A DNA stretch of 64,000 nt from Azospirillum sp. SYSU D00513 (GCF_017356015.1 NZ_JAFIQV010000019.1:50349-114348), one strand, 5' to 3'; counted from the first letter of the stretch, positions 48,930-57,369 are shown. Made by a program: numbers and translations. The notes: generated by a model not told the origin, from the sequence alone.

Positions 48930-49645
48930 GACGGGTGCTCCTCCAGCCGTTCTGCTTTGCCGGACGCGTCGGGTCCGATCGGGACCAGGGCAAAGGCGTC
49001 CGTTTCGATTTCCAGGAAAAGCCGGCCGATGACCCCGACCGGCTGATAGAAGTCCGCCGCGGCCGCCCGTTCCAGGTCGCCGAAGAAGCGGTCCGCCCAG
49101 GGGGCGATGTGGCGGTCGTAGAAGCGTTTCTGGACGTCCAGGTCCGGCGGGCCGAGGTCTCCCCCGATCAGGGCGGCCATCACCTCGCACAGGCTGGCGA
49201 TGTGGTCTTCCGGCTCGGCGACGCCGGGCGCCCGCTCGACGCCGAGCAGGCTCAGGTCCTCGCGCAGCCGCGCCAGCGGCCGGTCGTTGAGGAAGCCCGT
49301 GCGGTAGTAGGAGGCGTAGGGCACCAGTTCGCCGCGCACGACGCCGATGAACAGGGCGTTGTACTCGTGCTCCAGCGCCTGCGTGTCGGCGCCGCGCGCA
49401 CCCGCCGCCAGGACATCGAAGGCGCGCCCCAGCGGGGTCTCGCCGTCGCCCTGGAGCGCGCCGACCGCGGCGAGCAGTTCGGCCGACGGCGGGCGGGCCA
49501 GGAGCTGGGCCAGGAGCGTGTAGAGCCGCGCCCTCAGCAGATCGGCCTCGTCGGCACCGGCATCCGCGCCGAACTCCTCCCTCACATCGTCGAGTCCCGC
49601 GGCGCGATCGTCGATGGCGCCCTCATGATCGGCCAGCGTCCCCAT
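48926..49645 (-). CDS. TorD-family molybdoenzyme chaperone
   Basis: 239 residues, all-helical TorD/DmsD pattern with LLRARLYTLLAQLLARPPSAELL near the start, the LEHEYNALFIGVVRGELVPYASYYRTGFLNDRPLARLREDLSLLG core, and EPEDHIASLCEVMAALI. Such chaperones bind the Tat signal of the catalytic subunit until cofactor is inserted. The gene precedes the Tat-target and fdoG genes, consistent with that role. Confidence 0.9.
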   Translation of the reverse strand: MGTLADHEGAIDDRAAGLDDVREEFGADAGADEADLLRARLYTLLAQLLARPPSAELLAAVGALQGDGETPLGRAFDVLAAGARGADTQALEHEYNALFIGVVRGELVPYASYYRTGFLNDRPLARLREDLSLLGVERAPGVAEPEDHIASLCEVMAALIGGDLGPPDLDVQKRFYDRHIAPWADRFFGDLERAAAADFYQPVGVIGRLFLEIETDAFALVPIGPDASGKAERLEEHPS

Positions 49646-49720
49646 TCATCACCCCGGATGCCAAGATTCTCCGCGTGCTTGCGCAAACAGCGCCGCGCCC
49701 CAAAGGTTTCACGGCCGTGG

Positions 49721-50374
49721 TCATGCTGGGCGAACGCTTTCGGGATCGCCTTCCGGAGGTATCTCGACGCCGGCCATCGGCAGGCCGTCCGGCGGTGGCA
49801 AGGGGGCCAGCTCCTCGGAAGCCCGGCCATCGGAGTCCGGATCGGAGAGGGGAGAGCCGTCCGTGCCCGCCGCCTCGGCCAGCAGCGGATCCTCCGCCGG
49901 TTCGGCCGCCGGCGCCGTTTCCGGCTCTTCCGGCTCCTCCTCGCGGAAGAAGTTGCTCAGCAGCTCCTGGATGTTGTCGGAGGGCAGGAGCTGCCCGAAG
50001 CCGGGGGCGTTGCAGTCCCAGTCATATTCGGCGAAGCCCCGGAAATCGGCGATCTTGGGATCGCTGCACCAGGCCTTGCGCAGGGCGGCGACCTTCAGGG
50101 ATTCCGGCACGCCGGGAGCGAGATAGGCGGTGTAATCGCTTCCCTCGCCGAGGCTTTCGACGGGAGGCAGGGCTTCCGGACCGGCAATGGCCGGCGCGGA
50201 ATCGGCCATCGCTTCATCGGGAACCGGCGGGATGGCCGGCACGGCCCTGGCCTCCTCCCGCGCCGCTTCCCCGTCCGGAACCAGGGCGGGGAGCGGTGCC
50301 TCGGCCTCGGTGGTCCTGGCCCGCTGCTTCAGGCGGGACCAGCGGTCGAGAAAACCTTCCGTGCTGTCAGGCAT
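49721..50374 (-). CDS. DUF3306 family protein of the formate dehydrogenase locus
   Basis: 217 residues from MPDSTEGFLDRWSRLKQRA. The family core lies in the middle (LPPVESLGEGSDYTAYLAPGVPESLKVAALRKAWCSDPKIADFRGFAEYDWDC), flanked by long acidic, Pro/Glu-rich regions. It has no signal or membrane helix. DUF3305/DUF3306 pairs occur beside formate dehydrogenase operons and are thought to help assembly, but no activity is known to me. It overlaps the DUF3305 gene by 8 bases. Confidence 0.82.
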   Translation of the reverse strand: MPDSTEGFLDRWSRLKQRARTTEAEAPLPALVPDGEAAREEARAVPAIPPVPDEAMADSAPAIAGPEALPPVESLGEGSDYTAYLAPGVPESLKVAALRKAWCSDPKIADFRGFAEYDWDCNAPGFGQLLPSDNIQELLSNFFREEEPEEPETAPAAEPAEDPLLAEAAGTDGSPLSDPDSDGRASEELAPLPPPDGLPMAGVEIPPEGDPESVRPA

Positions 50375-50882
50375 CGTCGTCCTCCGGGAATGAGACCGGA
50401 ACGCGCCGGCCCAGCGCCTCGGTGTCGGCGCGGTCGCGCTGGCGCTTGTGGAAGGGGCGCTCGACATGGTGCCGGGCGAGGAAGTCCCGCATCCAGGCGG
50501 CGATCGGGGCGGGCAGGGGCAGGGCGTCGATCAGGTCGTCGCCCGCGTCGGAATGAGCGTCGATCTCGCCGGGATCGACGGTCGCCTCCAGCAGGGTGAC
50601 GCCCGGCCCCTCGCCGCCACGGCGCAGGATCACATAGACGGAGGGGCGGGTGCTTTCGAGATTGTGCTTGTAGTTGTCCGTCTCCGTGCGGAACAGCTCC
50701 AGCTCCACCGCGCCCGCGTAATAGCGGGTCCAGCCGTCGCCCTCCTCCAGGATGGTCCAGGGCGGCAGCGGAAGCGCGTCGGGCAGGACCGTCACGGCCT
50801 GCCAGCGTTCCGGCTGCCAAAGGCTGTCGATGCGCCGGCGCTCGACCAGCACGCCGACGCTCATGCGTTCGGTCGGGTCCAT
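50367..50882 (-). CDS. DUF3305 family protein of the formate dehydrogenase locus
   Basis: 171 residues from the ATG preceded by AAGGAG; an internal Met seven codons in is possible. The core reads MSVGVLVERRRIDSLWQPERWQAV, WTRYYAGAVELELFRTETDNYKHNL and SVYVILR, a beta-rich fold. It is always paired with DUF3306. Overlaps both neighbours, so the set is translated as a block. Confidence 0.82.
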   Translation of the reverse strand: MDPTERMSVGVLVERRRIDSLWQPERWQAVTVLPDALPLPPWTILEEGDGWTRYYAGAVELELFRTETDNYKHNLESTRPSVYVILRRGGEGPGVTLLEATVDPGEIDAHSDAGDDLIDALPLPAPIAAWMRDFLARHHVERPFHKRQRDRADTEALGRRVPVSFPEDDDA

Positions 50883-51598
50883 CGCGGGCTCCTTTCCGGC
50901 AGGGTCCAGCTTGGCCGGGCGGGAAAGGCGGCCGTTCCAGCCCCAGCCTTCCCGCCGAGCGCGCGGCTCCAGGCGCGCAGGATCGGCGCGTCGCCGTCAT
51001 TCTCCCAGACGTCCATCCAGGCCAGCAAGTGGCGGGCGACGCTCTCCAGCAGTTCGGCCGCGTCCAGTTCCCCGAACCCCTCCTCCCGCAGGGCCGTGCG
51101 GGTGGGATCCCGGCCGGGCGAGTCGTCGTCCGGGTCGCCCAGCGTGTCCACCCCGAAGCCGACGACCGCCCAGCCTGGTACGTCCGGATCCCGCGTGCCG
51201 TCCGGCACCGCGAAGCGCACGCCGCCGATCCACCCCCCATTGACGAGCAGCCGGTCCGGCGCGCCCTCCGGGCCGCCGAGAGCGATCTTCACGTTCGGTG
51301 GCCCATGCGCCACCAGCGCGTCGGCGAGCGCCAGCATCGCCACGCAAGGGGCAAGCCGCGTGTCCGCCAGCGGGCGGTCCGGTTCCAGCACGACGGCGGC
51401 GTCGAGCAGGTCGGTCCGGCGCGTCCAATGCAGCGTTCCGGCCTCCGCACCGGCCTCCGCATCGCGGCAGGCGGCGGCGAAGGCGCCGCCGTCGCGCCGC
51501 GGCACCAGCCGGAACAAGGGTGGAAGCTGCGGCAGGCCGCTTCCGTCCAGGGAAGGGGTGTCCAGAAGGGCGTCCGGTGAAGACATGGATGGGGCCAT
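50861..51598 (-). CDS. Biotin/lipoate-protein-ligase-like protein (DUF4444 type)
   Basis: 245 residues from MAPSMSSPDALL; a start four codons later is possible and the longer open frame is rejected. It follows the biotin/lipoyl ligase fold: LHWTRRTDLLDAAVVLEPDRPL, then an altered core PPNVKIALGGPEGAPDRLLVNGGWIGGVRFAVPDG, then a ~70-residue C-terminal domain. Members of this group recur in formate dehydrogenase loci, so the role is probably linked to enzyme maturation rather than biotin or lipoate attachment. It is the first gene of the minus-strand block and overlaps DUF3305 by 22 bases. Confidence 0.7.
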   Translation of the reverse strand: MAPSMSSPDALLDTPSLDGSGLPQLPPLFRLVPRRDGGAFAAACRDAEAGAEAGTLHWTRRTDLLDAAVVLEPDRPLADTRLAPCVAMLALADALVAHGPPNVKIALGGPEGAPDRLLVNGGWIGGVRFAVPDGTRDPDVPGWAVVGFGVDTLGDPDDDSPGRDPTRTALREEGFGELDAAELLESVARHLLAWMDVWENDGDAPILRAWSRALGGKAGAGTAAFPARPSWTLPERSPRWTRPNA

Positions 51599-51692
51599 TC
51601 TCGTGAGCGGCGCGTGGAAAAGATCGGAAATGAAACGCGCGCGCGGGACACTTGTTGCGGTCGCGCGTTGTTCTTCCGAGAGCGAGGCTGTC

Positions 51693-52064
51693 ATGCAAAG
51701 GAGATCTCCCGTGCGCGCCGTCCTGTCCCTGACCGTCGCAGCCCTTCTGTCCATCTCCTCGGCCATCTCCCCGGCCATGTCGCAGGAGACGCGCGGGCAG
51801 GAGCTGGCGAAGGACCCGAACGTCCAGCAGAATCAGCCCGACGGTCCCAACGCGCAGGGCGTCCGTTCGCCGAGCGCCGGGACTGCGGAGAACACCGACG
51901 CCATGGACCTCCAGCAGGCCCTGGCCGCCGTCCGCAAGGCGCCGCCGGACCTCCAGGGCCGGCCGGTGCCGCGCCCGAACAGCTGGGCGAGCAGCCCGGA
52001 CAACCCGCAGGAACCGACCCGGTCGGGCAATCCGTCGGACCTGAGCAGCCAGGAACTGAAGTAG
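51693..52064 (+). CDS. Small secreted protein, disordered, 123 aa
   Basis: MQRRSPVRAVLSLTVAALLSISSAISPAMSQE is a clear signal peptide (cut probably after MSQ or AMS). The mature ~93 residues are rich in Gln, Pro, Asn and Ser (DPNVQQNQPDGPNAQGVRSP) with one helical patch (AMDLQQALAAVRKAP). No family recognised. It is divergent from the formate dehydrogenase block with a 94-base gap that must hold both promoters. Confidence 0.6.
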   Translation: MQRRSPVRAVLSLTVAALLSISSAISPAMSQETRGQELAKDPNVQQNQPDGPNAQGVRSPSAGTAENTDAMDLQQALAAVRKAPPDLQGRPVPRPNSWASSPDNPQEPTRSGNPSDLSSQELK

Positions 52065-52173
52065 TTTTTTCCGCTTGCCTTCCCCTTCGGCACCGCCTAT
52101 AAGCCCCGCACCGCACCGGTGGAGACGCCGGGACGGTGCGGATCGAAAGTCCGCGCCGGAGCTTGGAGCGCTT

Positions 52174-52248
52174 GCGGGCGTAGCTCAGGGGTAGAGCACA
52201 ACCTTGCCAAGGTTGGGGTCGAGGGTTCGAATCCCTTCGCCCGCTCCA
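52174..52248 (+). tRNA. tRNA-Gly (GCC)
   Basis: 75 bases including encoded CCA. Acceptor GCGGGCG pairs with CGCCCGC; anticodon stem CAACC/GGTTG holds loop TTGCCAA with anticodon GCC, reading GGC; T-loop GTTCGAATC is normal. It is followed by a terminator about 70 bases on. Confidence 0.97.
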
Positions 52249-52318
52249 GTTTCCGGATCAGCCGGCACCAGCGCCGGCCAATCCTTGACCGGCCAGTCCT
52301 TGAAAATTCGAATGTGAT

Positions 52319-52348
52319 GGGCCGTCCCGCAGGGAGCGGCCTTTTTTC
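52319..52348 (+). terminator. Rho-independent terminator after tRNA-Gly
   Basis: GGGCCGTCCC-gca-GGGAGCGGCC forms a stem with one G-A mismatch, followed by TTTTTTCTT. It closes the tRNA-Gly transcript. The ~145 bases from here to the next gene hold nothing I can identify. Confidence 0.85.
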
Positions 52349-52493
52349 TTGCCCGCTTTTTCTCTTGGCCGGTTTCTTCCGCGTCGCGCCCCGGCCGGCG
52401 GGCAAGTTCCTTACGAAGGAGCGATGTGACGGCAGGCTTCGATTTCACCGTCGTGGTGGGGCCGCGCCAAGTCCGCCGGTCGGGGCGCTGGAC

Positions 52494-52703
52494 TTACCCG
52501 CGCGTCCGGTCGAAAAGCGCCGCGTAGCCGCCGAACATCACCGCGCAGCCGATCAGCGTGCTGTAAAGCCCGAGCGGCGGCAGGAACTTGCTGGCGGTGG
52601 CGGCGACGCCGCCGGCGAGCAGGAGCAGCCAGACCAGCTTGTCCTTGTTGATGAAGGGCCGGCGGGGCGGCGCCGGGCGGCGGAAGTGGTGGATGTCGGC
52701 CAT
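52494..52703 (-). CDS. Small membrane protein, 69 aa
   Basis: From [22 protein letters not shown], a basic N-terminus leads into two membrane helices (LVWLLLLAGGVAATASKFLPPLG and LYSTLIGCAVMFGGYAALF), ending DRTRG. The ATG at 52703 is preferred to an upstream in-frame one. Similar two-helix proteins are seen in Azospirillum relatives; the role is unknown. Confidence 0.65.
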   Translation of the reverse strand: MADIHHFRRPAPPRRPFINKDKLVWLLLLAGGVAATASKFLPPLGLYSTLIGCAVMFGGYAALFDRTRG

Positions 52704-52813
52704 GGTCTCTGCGTCGTGACACGGATCGGTGCCGGACGGTAGCACGGAACCCACCGGGCGGGAACCCGCGCCCTGTCCCGCTGTTCGCAGCAGACCGGCA
52801 AGGGGAGTGGGTG

Positions 52814-53500
52814 ATGGCGGAAGCGATCCGGGGTGTGATCTTCGATGTGGACGGAACGCTGATCGATTCGGTCGATCTGCACGCCGAAGCCTGGCAGGAG
52901 GCCTTGGCCCATTTCGGCTACGAGGTCGGGTTCAACGAGGTGCGGGCGCAGATCGGCAAGGGCGGCGACCAGCTCATGCCCGTCTTCGTGCCGCGGGCGG
53001 ATCTGGAGCGGATCGAGAAGGACATGGATTCTTTCCGCCATGACCTCTTCGCCCGGAAATACCTGGACCGCGTCCGCGGCTTTCCGGGAGTCCGCCCGCT
53101 GTTCGAGCGGCTGCGCCGGGACGGGATCCGGATCGCGCTCGCCTCTTCGGCCAAGGGGGACGAGCTGGAGCACTACAAGCGCGTGGCCGACATCACCGGC
53201 CTCGCGGACGCGGAGACCTCCTCCGACGACACCGATCGTTCCAAGCCCCATCCCGACATCTTCCTGGCTGCACTCGAACAGCTCGGTCTCGGGCCGGACC
53301 AGGCCGTCGTGGTCGGCGACACGCCTTGGGATGCCAAGGCGGCGACCAAGGCCGGGCTTCCGATCATCGGCGTGCTGTGCGGCGGCTTCCCCGAGGAAGA
53401 ACTGCGGCAGGCAGGATGCGCCGAAGTCTACGGGGATCCGGAGGATCTCCTGCGCAACCTGGACCGGCTGATAGACGGCCGGATCCGCGCGCAAGGTTGA
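52814..53500 (+). CDS. HAD-superfamily phosphatase (beta-phosphoglucomutase-like)
   Basis: 228 residues from the ATG three bases after a possible GTG start. Motif I is IFDVDGTLIDS (Asp nucleophile and acid/base Asp near residues 9-11), motif II is the Ser in LASSAKG, motif III the Lys in DRSKPHPDIF, and motif IV VVVGDTPWDAKAA. The helical cap between ~18 and 80 is the small type. It dephosphorylates an unknown small metabolite. Converges with the next gene around a GC hairpin. Confidence 0.9.
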   Translation: MAEAIRGVIFDVDGTLIDSVDLHAEAWQEALAHFGYEVGFNEVRAQIGKGGDQLMPVFVPRADLERIEKDMDSFRHDLFARKYLDRVRGFPGVRPLFERLRRDGIRIALASSAKGDELEHYKRVADITGLADAETSSDDTDRSKPHPDIFLAALEQLGLGPDQAVVVGDTPWDAKAATKAGLPIIGVLCGGFPEEELRQAGCAEVYGDPEDLLRNLDRLIDGRIRAQG

Positions 53501-53510
53501 TCGGGACATG

Positions 53511-53532
53511 GGCCGGGCAGGGCGCCCGGCTT
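53511..53532. terminator. Hairpin between convergent genes
   Basis: GCCGGGC and GCCCGGC (7-base stem, 5-base loop) lie between the HAD gene stop at 53500 and the convergent gene stop at 53540, with TT following on the plus strand. A weak but well-placed bidirectional terminator candidate. Confidence 0.5.
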
Positions 53533-53539
53533 GACGGCC

Positions 53540-54088
53540 TCAGGCGAGCTGCCGCTTCAACGCGGTACGGGCGGCCTCATCAAGCACGGGAAGCCCGTCG
53601 CGTGCCTCCAGCACGAGGGCGCTGCTGTCCGAGAGCGTCCGCAGGGCGTATCCGACGACGGGGGGCGGGCCCTCGGCCAGCGGACGGTCGCCATAAAGCG
53701 GCGTGAAGCTGCATCCCCGCAGTGTCGCGCGCAACATCAATGCCTCGTCGGTCGCGGCATCGCCGGCGCTGGCGGGCGCGCCGAACAGCAGGCTCTCCGC
53801 CTCCTGATCGGTGACAAGCCCGCGTTCCAGCATGATCTCCACCATGGCGGCACTGGTCGTCACCGGAGTGGTGCGGCCCTTCCAGCAGAAGCGGCCGTCG
53901 TCCCAGCCGACATCCGGCGACCGGAACACCATGTGCGGGTCGGCGCCGCCCGGCGAGCCCGCGACGATGTAGTTGACCCGAAGCAGGCCGTTCCAGACGC
54001 CAGCGGGTGCTACGATGCAGGACAGGCCGCGCCGCGTGAGGCGCAGATAGGTGTCGTTGATGCCCGAAGGCTCGAAATCGAAGAGCAT
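53540..54088 (-). CDS. Conserved hypothetical protein, 182 aa
   Basis: From MLFDFEPSGINDTYLRLTRRG, preceded by GAGG; a start 11 codons upstream lacks a ribosome site. It is soluble, beta-rich at first (LSCIVAPAGVWNGLLRVNYIVAGSPGGADPHMVF), then helical (TTSAAMVEIMLERGLVTDQEAESLLFG), ending in a helix. No family recognised. Confidence 0.6.
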   Translation of the reverse strand: MLFDFEPSGINDTYLRLTRRGLSCIVAPAGVWNGLLRVNYIVAGSPGGADPHMVFRSPDVGWDDGRFCWKGRTTPVTTSAAMVEIMLERGLVTDQEAESLLFGAPASAGDAATDEALMLRATLRGCSFTPLYGDRPLAEGPPPVVGYALRTLSDSSALVLEARDGLPVLDEAARTALKRQLA

Positions 54089-54237
54089 GCTTGCCTCACC
54101 CTCGTGCCGGATATCCGTCACCGGTGCTATTCAGGTGAGGCGCGTGGTCGGCGCCGCAACCCCGCAAAGAGACTACCCCCTCTTTGGGCAGGTCTCTTGC
54201 TCCGGCCAGCCGCGGCCGCTCCGGCGGCTGGCTCGCG

Positions 54238-54714
54238 CTACGGCCTTGCTTCGGAACCGCTTCCGGCGGGTGGCGGCCCTGCCGGCCGGGTGAGGATGAA
54301 GGCGGCAACCAGCGCCATCACGCAGCCAACCCCTGCGAGGACCAGCGTTCCGCTTCCCAAAAACAGAAGGACCGTCCAGCTGGACAGAAGCCCGGCCAGC
54401 GCTGCCGCCTTGGCCCGGCGCGGAATGGCGCCATGCACCTGCCAGTCCCGGATCAGCGGCCCGAACCGCGGGTCGGCATACAGCCGGTCGCGCAGGGCCG
54501 GACTGCTCCGGGTGAAGGCCCAGGCGGCCAGCAGCAGGAAGGGCGTCGTCGGCAGCAGCGGCAATGCCGCGCCGGCCGCGCCGAGCCCCAGGAACGCGTA
54601 GCCGAGCGCCAGGAAAAGACGGCGACGGACCGGCGGCACCGTTCCGACCGGCACCTCGGACCCTGTAGCGGCGTCCTGGTGGCCGTGGGCGTGATCCGGG
54701 GGGAGCTGTTCCAT
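54238..54714 (-). CDS. YbaN family (DUF454) inner-membrane protein
   Basis: 158 residues. The family core is RRLFLALGYAFLGLGAAGAALPLLPTTPFLLLAAWAFTRSSPALRDRLYADPRFGPLIRDWQVHGAIPRRAK (30-100), followed by two more membrane helices. The PLLPTTPF segment is diagnostic. Function unknown; E. coli YbaN is a small inner-membrane protein. A His-rich N-terminus (PPDHAHGHQD) is not part of the family. It ends 13 bases from the YqaA-like gene and probably forms an operon with it. Confidence 0.88.
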   Translation of the reverse strand: MEQLPPDHAHGHQDAATGSEVPVGTVPPVRRRLFLALGYAFLGLGAAGAALPLLPTTPFLLLAAWAFTRSSPALRDRLYADPRFGPLIRDWQVHGAIPRRAKAAALAGLLSSWTVLLFLGSGTLVLAGVGCVMALVAAFILTRPAGPPPAGSGSEARP

Positions 54715-54727
54715 CAGTGCGCGGCCG

Positions 54728-55153
54728 TCAAAGCACGGCCACCAGCGCCGCGTAGCGCGCGGCTTTGCCCACCGTGACCAGCAGCAGGAACACCCGGAAG
54801 TCCACCCGCAGGATCCCCGCCACCAGGGTCAGCGGATCGCCGATGAAGGGCGCCCAGGCCAGCAGGAGCGACCACAGCCCGAACCGGTTGTACCAGCGGG
54901 TCGCGCGTTCCACCAGGGCAGGGCGGATGGGGAACCAGCGCCGGTCCTGGAAATGCATGAGGTAACGGCCGATCGCCCAGTTGCAGGCCGAGCCCAGCAC
55001 GTTTCCCGCCGTCGCCACGAGGACCAGCGCCGCGACATCGTACTTGCCAGACGCGTGCATCCCGGCCAGCAGGATCTCCGACTGGGCCGGCAGGACCGTT
55101 GCGGCCAGCAGGGCCGTCAGGAACAGTCCGCCATAGGCGGCGATGTCCATCAT
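54728..55153 (-). CDS. YqaA family VTT/DedA-like membrane protein
   Basis: 141 residues (Met1 or Met2 may be used). The VTT-domain core is LFLTALLAATVLPAQSEILLAGMHASGKYDVAALVLVATAGNVLGSACNWAIGRYLMHFQDRRWFPI, containing the conserved Gly-Asn and Gly-Arg positions, and later WAPFIGDPLTLVAGILRV. DedA/VTT proteins support lipid transport or membrane-potential homeostasis; YqaA itself is uncharacterised. Confidence 0.88.
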   Translation of the reverse strand: MMDIAAYGGLFLTALLAATVLPAQSEILLAGMHASGKYDVAALVLVATAGNVLGSACNWAIGRYLMHFQDRRWFPIRPALVERATRWYNRFGLWSLLLAWAPFIGDPLTLVAGILRVDFRVFLLLVTVGKAARYAALVAVL

Positions 55154-55277
55154 GGAAAAGGCCGCCCGCGCCGATCCGGACCGGACGCGCCCTGCTGCGG
55201 ATAAAAAGTCGCATAAGCATAATTATGGAAAACATCGTGAGGCGGGTAGGTGGTGGGCGAACGCTGCCGGGCCTTGG

Positions 55278-55610
55278 TCACAGGACCTCGCCCTCGAACC
55301 AGTGCCGGCCCTGGCGATCCTCGACCTCGATCACCCAGACGTCGGGGTCGTAGCGCGTCTGGCGCGCGATGTAGGCATCGGCGACCGACTCCTCGACCGG
55401 TTCGGGACCGGTGCCGCGCGACCAGGACAGCCGTTCCTTCTCGCGCACCTGGACCAGCACGGCGAAGCGTCCGTCCAGCCTGTTGATCTTCAGGATCACG
55501 GTGCCCCGGCCGGGTTCTCCCTTGCGCAGGACCATCATCGGCACGCCCTGGGAATCGGCGGCGCGGATGTGCGCCGTTACCCAGAGGCCCGTGGGAAGCC
55601 GCTCGTCCAT
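55278..55610 (-). CDS. DUF1491 family protein, 110 aa
   Basis: From MDERLPTGLWVTAHIRAADSQGVPMMVLRKGEPGRGTVILKINRLDGR, a compact beta-rich protein, ending RYDPDVWVIEVEDRQGRHWFEGEVL. The pattern of a Trp-containing start, an RRG/RKG turn and a final DPDVW...E agrees with the alphaproteobacterial DUF1491. Role unknown. It is divergent from the TPR-glycosyltransferase gene. Confidence 0.8.
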   Translation of the reverse strand: MDERLPTGLWVTAHIRAADSQGVPMMVLRKGEPGRGTVILKINRLDGRFAVLVQVREKERLSWSRGTGPEPVEESVADAYIARQTRYDPDVWVIEVEDRQGRHWFEGEVL

Positions 55611-55730
55611 TCCGTTCCTGCACCCGTCCGTCCTTGGCCGCATCTCACCTTGCAGAGCATCCGGAGGTCCGTGCCCGCGCATCGGGAAACGGCGCTCGCC
55701 TTGAATTGCTCCCCGATGTAGAGATGGGTC

Positions 55731-57257
55731 ATGGCGACACTCCTGGACGCTCTCGACGCCGCCGTCAATCACCATGTGGCCGGCCGCCTCGGCGACGCGG
55801 AACGGCTGTACCGGCTCGTCCTGGCCGTGGAGCCGGGACAGCCCGACGCCCTGCATCTTCATGGCGTCCTGGAAGCCCAGCGCGGCCGGCCGGACGTCGC
55901 CGTGGCGCGGATCCGGCGCTCCCTCCGCCTCCATTCTTCGGCCGCCGCCTGCGCCCATCTCGGCGGCGCCCTGCGGAGCCTCGGCCGGATGGTGGAGGCC
56001 AGGCACGCCCTCCGCCGAGCGCTGGCACTGGACCCGACGCAGGCCGACGGGCTCGACACGCTCGGTACGGTGGACCATGCGGAGAATTGCTATGGGCCGG
56101 CGGTGGCGTGGCTGTCGCGCGCGGCGCTCCTGCGCGCCGGCCATGCCGCGACCCTCACCAATCTGGGCACGGTCCTCCGCGACCAGCGCCGCTTCGCGGA
56201 AGCCGAGGCGGTGCTGTCCTCCGTCCTGGCCCGCCACCCCACCGCCACCGCCACCGACGCCGGAATGGCGCTGGCGGTGAGCCGGCTGGTGCGGGGCGAC
56301 CTGCGCGGCGGCTGGCGGCTGTTCGAATCCTGGCGCTGGAAGCGCTTCAATTCGGCGCCTTGGCTTGGCGAACCGCTGAAGGGCGAGACCATCCTGCTGC
56401 ACGCCGAACAGGGATTCGGCGACACCATCCAGTTCGCGCGTTATGTCCCGCTCGTCGCACAGGCCGGTGGCCGGGTGGTGCTGGAGGTCCCTGCCCCGCT
56501 CTACCGCCTCCTGGGCGTGCTCCCCGGTGTGCAAACCGTCGTCCAGGGGCCGGAGCCGCCGCCGCACGACCGCCATTGCCCGCTGATAACCCTTCCCCTC
56601 GCCTTCGGAACGGACCTGGACGGCATTCCGGCGCCCAAGGCCTATCTCGCCGCCGACCCGTCCGACGTCCGGCGCGCCCGCGCCCGGTTCGATGGCGCCC
56701 CGTTCGACGCCGAGGCGGCCTCAGGCGACGCCAAGCCCCTGCGCGTCGGTCTGGTCTGGGCAGGCAATCCGAAGCACCGGAACGACCACAACCGCTCCAT
56801 CGCGCCGGAGCGGCTGCGGCCGCTGTTCGCGGTGCCGGGGGTGCGCTTCTTCAGCCTCCAGGCCGGGCCCTCGCGTGCCGCCCTGCCCCGCCTGCCCGGC
56901 TCCGTCACCGATGTGATGGAAGGTGTTCGGGATTTCGCCGACACGGCCGGAATCCTCGCGCATCTCGACCTCGTCATCGCCGTGGACACGGCCGTCGTGC
57001 ATCTCGCCGGAGCGTTGGGCGTGCCGGCCTGGCTTCTTCTTCCCTACGCGCCCGACTGGCGCTGGCTGCTCGACCGGCCGGACAGTCCCTGGTACCCGAG
57101 CCTGCGGCTGTTCCGTCAGCCACGCCCGGGCGACTGGGACACGGCGCTGGCGACCGTCGCCGCGGTCCTGCGTGGCGTCGCAGCCGGCAAGGGGCGCGCA
57201 AGGACGGCTGCCTTGCCGCCGGAGGAGCTTTCTTCCGTCCCGCCTCTCCCGCGCTAG
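55731..57257 (+). CDS. TPR protein with C-terminal glycosyltransferase domain
   Basis: 508 residues. Residues ~5-200 are TPR-like helical repeats (GRLGDAERLYRLVLAVEPGQPDALHLHG; GRMVEARHALRRALALDPTQADGLDTLG). The C-terminal ~300 residues form a GT-B-like glycosyltransferase domain (LLHAEQGFGDTIQFARYVPLV; VGLVWAGNPKHRNDHNRSI; DLVIAVDTAVVHLAGALGVPAWLLLPYAPDWRW), as in proteins related to heptosyltransferases and OGT. It directly precedes the hook gene cluster, and TPR-GT proteins beside flagellar genes often glycosylate flagellin. That link is suggestive only; no flagellin gene is in view. Confidence 0.8.
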   Translation: MATLLDALDAAVNHHVAGRLGDAERLYRLVLAVEPGQPDALHLHGVLEAQRGRPDVAVARIRRSLRLHSSAAACAHLGGALRSLGRMVEARHALRRALALDPTQADGLDTLGTVDHAENCYGPAVAWLSRAALLRAGHAATLTNLGTVLRDQRRFAEAEAVLSSVLARHPTATATDAGMALAVSRLVRGDLRGGWRLFESWRWKRFNSAPWLGEPLKGETILLHAEQGFGDTIQFARYVPLVAQAGGRVVLEVPAPLYRLLGVLPGVQTVVQGPEPPPHDRHCPLITLPLAFGTDLDGIPAPKAYLAADPSDVRRARARFDGAPFDAEAASGDAKPLRVGLVWAGNPKHRNDHNRSIAPERLRPLFAVPGVRFFSLQAGPSRAALPRLPGSVTDVMEGVRDFADTAGILAHLDLVIAVDTAVVHLAGALGVPAWLLLPYAPDWRWLLDRPDSPWYPSLRLFRQPRPGDWDTALATVAAVLRGVAAGKGRARTAALPPEELSSVPPLPR

Positions 57258-57354
57258 GCCAAACTTTCCCGGTGGTCGGCAAATTCCGGAAGGCCAACAC
57301 GGATTGAGCGGATAAAAACAAGAGATTCCAACATCTTGCGAAATGTCTCTCGGT

Positions 57355-57369
57355 TGGCATCCGGCTTGC
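57355..57369 (+). promoter_or_regulatory. Sigma-54 promoter of the hook gene
   Basis: TGGCAT-CCGGC-TTGC matches the -24/-12 consensus TGGCAC-N5-TTGC with one change (T for C) and correct spacing. Transcription would begin near 57381, giving a ~37-base leader to flgE. Hook operons of several alphaproteobacteria use sigma-54 for this flagellar class, which supports the assignment. Confidence 0.7.
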
